Shown here piece after piece: positions 43,268-46,875 of a stretch of 46,875 bases of DNA (position 1 is its first letter; every line of letters begins with the position of its first letter). The DNA is from Candidatus Aminicenantota bacterium. GTDB taxonomy: Bacteria > Acidobacteriota > Aminicenantia > Aminicenantales > Aminicenantaceae. The stretch covers positions 1 to 46,875 of the forward strand of contig DRHQ01000051.1 in assembly GCA_011049545.1 (NCBI GenBank), given 5' to 3'. The notes under the pieces were generated by a model. That model ran no database searches. It was given only the letters and a program-made list of their open reading frames with translations, and was not told where the DNA came from. The translations under genes and the position numbers were made by a program.

Positions 43268-45573
43268 TGAAAAAACTTTTTAAGATTGCTATAATCTCTT
43301 CCCTTTTTTTTCTATTAGGTTGTCTCGTCTTCTTTTTTATTCATTTTTATCGTTCTATCCCTAAGATAAAGGGGACTGTCTCTTTAACAGGCTTAGAAGC
43401 AGATGTCAAAATAATCAAAGATAGTTGGGGAGTTCCTCATATTTTTGCTCAAAACGAAAAAGACATCTTTTTTGCCTGTGGTTACGTCCATGCCCAGGAG
43501 AGAATGTGGCAAATGGACCTTACCCGGAGAGCAGGTTTGGGGAAACTTTCTGAAATATTCGGTAGAAAAGCCCTGGAGAGAGACAGGTTTATAAGAACCT
43601 TGGATCTTAAAGAAGCAGCGCGGAAAGATTTTGAGAAGCTCTCATCCAAGATGAAAAATCTGCTCCTCTCTTACAGCAAGGGAGTCAATTCCTGGATGAA
43701 TTCCCGCAGATTAAACTGGCCCCCTGAATTCTTGCTTTTAGGCTACCGACCTCAACCGTGGAGTCCTCTGGATTCTCTGGTCGTCAAGGAAGTAATGGCC
43801 TTGCTACTCAGTGTAGATTATGAAAGCGAAATTTTAAGAGCAAAATTGGTAAAAGAGCTTGGTGCCCAAAAAGCCCTCCAGATATTGGAAGAAGGAATCG
43901 CCGCTCCTTACCTCGAAATAGAGGATGTGCCTTTGTCTGAGTGGCCTACCCCGCGTCCTTTCCAGGGAAGTAACAACTGGGTTTTGGCTGGGAGCCGCAC
44001 TGAATCCGGAAAGCCTCTTTTGGCTAATGATCCCCACCTTGAAATCGGCCTTCCTCCCATTTGGCACGAAATTCATGTTGTCTGTCCCAGTCTAAATGCT
44101 GTAGGCGTCTCTCTGCCTGGAGTTCCGTTGGTCATCATCGGCCATAATGAATCTATTGCTTGGGGGATAACTAACTCTGGAGTGGATGTTCAGGATCTTT
44201 ATGTTGAAAAACTTAACTCTTCCAAAGATATGTACTGGGATTACGATGGATGGAAGCCTCTTTTTATAAAAGAAGAAAAAATCGAGATAAGAGGAGAGAA
44301 AGAGCCCGATAGAATAGAAGTAAGGTGGACAGAACGGGGGCCTGTTGTTTCTCCTGTTCTCAGCGAAAACGAGAAGCATCTTTCTTTAAGCTGGACGATC
44401 TATGATGGTGGGAGAACTATGGAATCATTCTATCTTCTCAACAAAGCTCAAAATTGGCAGGAATTTGTTGATGCTTTGAAGTTGTTTGACGCTCCTTCTC
44501 AGAATTTTGTTTACGCGGATAAGAAAGGGAATATCGGCTACTATCTAAGCGGGAAAATTCCTATAAGGGCAGAAAAGGCTGCTTTATTTCCTTATCCTGG
44601 CTGGGAAGAGGAAGGCAGATGGCAAGGTTTTCTAAAAGAGGAAGAAAAACCTAATCTCTATAATCCCGAGAGCGGATTAATCGTCACTGCTAACAATAAA
44701 ATCATTCCTGATAATTTTCCCCATTACATGGGTTTTGTGTGGGAAGCACCTTTCAGGGAAGAGAGAATAAAAGAATTGCTCCTTCAGCTGGAAAAACATA
44801 GCGTGGAGACAATGAAGGTTATCCAGAATGATGTATTTTCCAAAAAGGGAGAGCTTTTTCTCCCTTATATAGAAGAAATAAAGATAGCAAATGGAGAGTC
44901 AAAGGAGGCTCTTGATATCCTGAAGAACTGGGATTTACGGTTGTCCTCAGGAAAAGAGGCTGCTCTCTACAAGATTTTCATGGATTTTTTCCACGAGGAG
45001 GTCTTCAAAGACGACCTCGGCGAAGATTACGAAAGATTTAATTCGCTTTTCAAGCGTAAGCAAGCTGGACTTCTCAGAATCCTTTCCGATCCTCTCTCGC
45101 TTTGGTTCGATAAAAAGGAGACTCAAACTGTAGAGACAAGAGAGGAAATAATAGAGATTAGCTTGGAGAAGGCTTATAAGTGGCTCGAAAAGCAATACGG
45201 TTCCCCAGATAAATGGGATTGGATGAAGATAAATTCCTTTCGTTTCCAGCATTCATTGGGTGAGATCCCTCTTTTGAAATTCCTTAACCGAGGTCCTTAT
45301 CCTCTTGGCGGTGATCGTTTCACAGTTAAACTTTCTTCATCATCGTTGCTTAAAAAAAAATTGGGAGTTTCTTATCGTCAAATAATTGATTTATCTGATT
45401 TTCGAAATTCTGTTTGTGTCCTTAGCTCTGGCGAAAGCGGCCATTTTCTCGACCGGTTTTACGATGATCAGATCTCCCTCTGGCTGGAAGGCCAGTACCA
45501 TCCGATGCTCTTCTACCTTGATGACATCCAAGAAAAAGGAGTAGGAATTTTAACACTAAAGCCTTTTAAATAA
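43267..45573 (+). CDS. Penicillin acylase family Ntn-hydrolase, membrane-anchored
   Basis: The 768-aa protein hydrolyses amide bonds in family members such as penicillin G acylase, acyl-homoserine lactone acylase or aculeacin acylase; the substrate here is unknown. An N-terminal hydrophobic segment (6-28) anchors or exports it. The spacer and nucleophile are in F-Q-G-S-N-N-W-V, so autocleavage before Ser235 would give alpha and beta chains. Other family blocks are VKIIKDSWGVPHIFAQNEKDIFFACGYVHAQERMWQMDLTRRAG, NDPHLEIGLPPIWHE and, late, GPYPLGGDRFTV. It starts with ATG at 43267, overlapping the TGA of the substrate-binding protein gene, so the two are translated together. Confidence 0.93.
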   Translation: MKKLFKIAIISSLFFLLGCLVFFFIHFYRSIPKIKGTVSLTGLEADVKIIKDSWGVPHIFAQNEKDIFFACGYVHAQERMWQMDLTRRAGLGKLSEIFGRKALERDRFIRTLDLKEAARKDFEKLSSKMKNLLLSYSKGVNSWMNSRRLNWPPEFLLLGYRPQPWSPLDSLVVKEVMALLLSVDYESEILRAKLVKELGAQKALQILEEGIAAPYLEIEDVPLSEWPTPRPFQGSNNWVLAGSRTESGKPLLANDPHLEIGLPPIWHEIHVVCPSLNAVGVSLPGVPLVIIGHNESIAWGITNSGVDVQDLYVEKLNSSKDMYWDYDGWKPLFIKEEKIEIRGEKEPDRIEVRWTERGPVVSPVLSENEKHLSLSWTIYDGGRTMESFYLLNKAQNWQEFVDALKLFDAPSQNFVYADKKGNIGYYLSGKIPIRAEKAALFPYPGWEEEGRWQGFLKEEEKPNLYNPESGLIVTANNKIIPDNFPHYMGFVWEAPFREERIKELLLQLEKHSVETMKVIQNDVFSKKGELFLPYIEEIKIANGESKEALDILKNWDLRLSSGKEAALYKIFMDFFHEEVFKDDLGEDYERFNSLFKRKQAGLLRILSDPLSLWFDKKETQTVETREEIIEISLEKAYKWLEKQYGSPDKWDWMKINSFRFQHSLGEIPLLKFLNRGPYPLGGDRFTVKLSSSSLLKKKLGVSYRQIIDLSDFRNSVCVLSSGESGHFLDRFYDDQISLWLEGQYHPMLFYLDDIQEKGVGILTLKPFK

Positions 45574-45609
45574 AAAAGGGGGCAGTAAAAAAGGCGATAG
45601 GCTCAATAG

Positions 45610-45767
45610 TGTCCGGTTAAGCACAAAATACAAAACGTTGTGTTGATATTATTGAAGTTACAGCTCATGAAATAAAAATTTCATTTCAAATCGATTACAG
45701 CGAATTATGGCGCTAACACATTGATATTAATGATGATAGACGGATTTCAAAATTCAACAACCGGACA
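45610..45767. mobile_element. MITE-like element with TGTCCGGTT/AACCGGACA ends
   Basis: Perfect 9-base inverted ends (45610-45618 and 45759-45767) enclose 158 bases with no coding frame of note. GATAGGCTC occurs outside both ends (near 45597 and 45775), possibly marking a duplication. TGTCCGGTTAAG-type ends are common to several insertion-sequence groups. It could be a relic of a longer element. Confidence 0.55.
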
Positions 45768-45830
45768 GCAGTGGGATAGGCTCCTTTTTTGATGAAAGAG
45801 TAACCTTTTCCCTTTTTAATTCTTCATATT

Positions 45831-45857
45831 GTAGGGGCTTGATTTATCAAGCCCACC
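45831..45857. repeat. Palindromic unit related to the 37067-37307 cluster
   Basis: GGGCTTGAT and ATCAAGCCC form a perfect nine-base hairpin with a two-base loop. A decayed unit follows at about 45869-45892. The unit lies between convergent genes and could act as a bidirectional terminator because T-runs follow. Confidence 0.65.
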
Positions 45858-45905
45858 TTTTTTCTATATGGATTTAATTTATTAAGCTCACACTTTTTTG
45901 CTTAT

Positions 45906-46679
45906 TTAAAAAGAGATGATGTTTTGTCCCTGACCGATTTTAACCGCGTTCTTGATTGCTTTGTGCGTGAGCTCGGTTGCTAGAAGACATGCTTTCTCCA
46001 GGGAATTTCCTTTTGCCATGTAACCCAGAAGACTTGAGGATAGAAAACACCCTGTTCCATGGACCTTTTTTTTGATTTTTTCTTTTTTAAAAAAATGAAA
46101 TTCATTCCCATCATAAAGCAAATTGACAATCTGTTCTGGAAAATGTCCTCCCTTTATGAAACAGGGAATGCTGCTGAGATTGAAAATGCTTTTGGCTGCT
46201 TTTTTCATGTCTTCTGTGTTTTTGATTTTTATTCCGGATATCATGTTCGCCTCTTCCAAGTTTGGAGTGAGGAGAGACGCTTTTCCTTTTATCTCAGAGA
46301 TGTAGCCGGGGATTGAATCCTTTTCTAAAAGCCAGGCACCTGAGCTGGATTTAAAGACTGGGTCTACAACTTTTTTGATGTTCGGATTATCTGTTAAGAT
46401 GCGTTTTATAATTTCTATGTTTTTTCCGCAACCGACCATCCCGAATTTAATGCCTGAGAAAGAAACGTCTTCGCCAAGTGTTTTGTACTGATCCCAGAGG
46501 AGATGAGGGGGGAGACAATGAACTTTCCTAACGCCTTTGGTATTCTGAGATGTTATGGAGGTTAGAGCGGCCATTCCCTGGAAGCCTAAGAGTTGGAAAA
46601 CTTTTAGATCGAGCGAGACACCTGCTCCTGATGTTGGGTCGTGTCCTGCTACGGAGAGAAGAATTTTTTTGGGAGTCAA
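45906..46679 (-). CDS. thiD: Hydroxymethylpyrimidine kinase / phosphomethylpyrimidine kinase
   Basis: The 257-aa ribokinase-fold enzyme phosphorylates hydroxymethylpyrimidine and its phosphate in thiamine synthesis. The N-terminal signature SVAGHDPTSGAGVSLDLKVFQLLGF and MAALTSITSQNTKGV, the central VVDPVFKSSSGAWLL and LTPNLEEANMIS, and the anion-hole HGTGCFLSS near residue 213 are clear. It is cytoplasmic. No other thiamine gene or TPP riboswitch is beside it. The 2-oxoacid oxidoreductase in this window needs the product's pathway (thiamine diphosphate), but linkage may be coincidental. Confidence 0.94.
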   Translation of the reverse strand: MTPKKILLSVAGHDPTSGAGVSLDLKVFQLLGFQGMAALTSITSQNTKGVRKVHCLPPHLLWDQYKTLGEDVSFSGIKFGMVGCGKNIEIIKRILTDNPNIKKVVDPVFKSSSGAWLLEKDSIPGYISEIKGKASLLTPNLEEANMISGIKIKNTEDMKKAAKSIFNLSSIPCFIKGGHFPEQIVNLLYDGNEFHFFKKEKIKKKVHGTGCFLSSSLLGYMAKGNSLEKACLLATELTHKAIKNAVKIGQGQNIISF

Positions 46680-46768
46680 ATGTTTATTCTTGAAAAAATT
46701 ATTATTATTGAGAATCCCGAATTATTTACTATTTGCCGAGGGATATGCTAACATATTTTAAGTTTCAA

Positions 46769-46875
46769 ATGAAGGCAAGGGCGCATATTTTCGTTACAGG
46801 GAGAGTTCAAGGAGTCTTTTTCCGCGATCATACTCAAAAATGGGCCTCTTCACTTAATCTAACAGGTTGGGTAAG
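46769..46875 (+). CDS. acyP: Acylphosphatase, 3' end beyond the window
   Basis: Thirty-five codons are visible, with A-H-I-F-V-T-G-R-V-Q-G-V-F-F-R, the acylphosphatase signature including its phosphate-binding Arg. The catalytic Asn lies beyond the edge. ATG 46769 fits the usual length of the N-terminus. An in-frame ATG at 46745, behind GAGG, is an alternative and would add eight residues. Confidence 0.85.
   Translation, partial: MKARAHIFVTGRVQGVFFRDHTQKWASSLNLTGWV

Larger units (their letters stand above)
45574..45905. other. Intergenic region with MITE-like element and palindromic repeat
   Basis: The gap between convergent genes holds the TGTCCGGTT-bounded element and a GTAGGGGCTTGAT palindrome. 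No gene is seen. Confidence 0.6.

Noticed and set aside
45906-46768. TPP riboswitch before thiD
   Set aside because: The 90-base gap upstream of the gene holds no TPP-aptamer-like core.

Overview
The window looks like a chromosomal segment from an anaerobic or fermentative, proteolytic bacterium. The gene content recalls Candidatus Aminicenantes or a relative (Acidobacteriota-like), but no rRNA or other phylogenetic marker is present, so this is an inference. The pointers are many exported peptidases and amidohydrolases (Tat or lipoprotein signals), a VPS10/sortilin-type propeller protein, a DUF5916 protein, three MttB-family methyltransferases and a fused 2-oxoacid:ferredoxin oxidoreductase. 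Coding density is ordinary but several intergenic gaps of 300-600 bases carry repeats and element remnants. No tRNA, rRNA or CRISPR was seen.

Layout. 1-2364: 5'-truncated S9 (DPP-IV-like) lipoprotein peptidase. 2384-5663 (minus genes): a two-gene module of a Tat-exported M19 dipeptidase-like protein and a DUF885 lipoprotein; a diverged second copy of the whole module lies at 15408-18668. 5761-7206: first MttB homologue. 7681-9315: D-aminoacylase family hydrolase. 9781-11416: gamma-glutamyltransferase-like enzyme with a possible leader peptide, bracketed by 224-bp direct repeats. 11963-15076: large VPS10-type propeller protein. 18978-20363: corrinoid protein plus a small MetH-activation-domain protein. 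20603-29344: exported M38-type amidohydrolase, M20 amidohydrolase (AbgB type), esterase-like lipoprotein, second gamma-glutamyltransferase and second MttB. 29940-35036 (minus): DUF5916 protein, MFS transporter and third MttB. 35541-37603: LiaF-like membrane protein, small secreted protein, small Cys-rich protein, with MITE-like and palindromic repeats between. 37788-40876: 2-oxoacid:ferredoxin oxidoreductase (gamma-alpha fusion and beta) with a 1-Cys peroxiredoxin. 41091-46875: DUF72 protein, substrate-binding protein coupled to a penicillin-acylase family protein, ThiD and the start of an acylphosphatase.

How the genes may work together. The exported enzymes (S9, M19-like, DUF885, D-aminoacylase type, two GGT-like, M38, M20, esterase) would open unusual amide, gamma-glutamyl, acyl or D-amino linkages outside the cytoplasm. 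One MFS carrier sits 13 bases from an MttB gene. The three non-pyrrolysine MttB paralogues, one corrinoid protein and one activation-domain protein form most of a corrinoid demethylation route. The 2-oxoacid:ferredoxin oxidoreductase would oxidise the keto acids from amino-acid fermentation. The idea that the island salvages N-methylated or acylated amino compounds is inference from co-location; no methyl acceptor enzyme and no RamA-type reductive activase are in the window.
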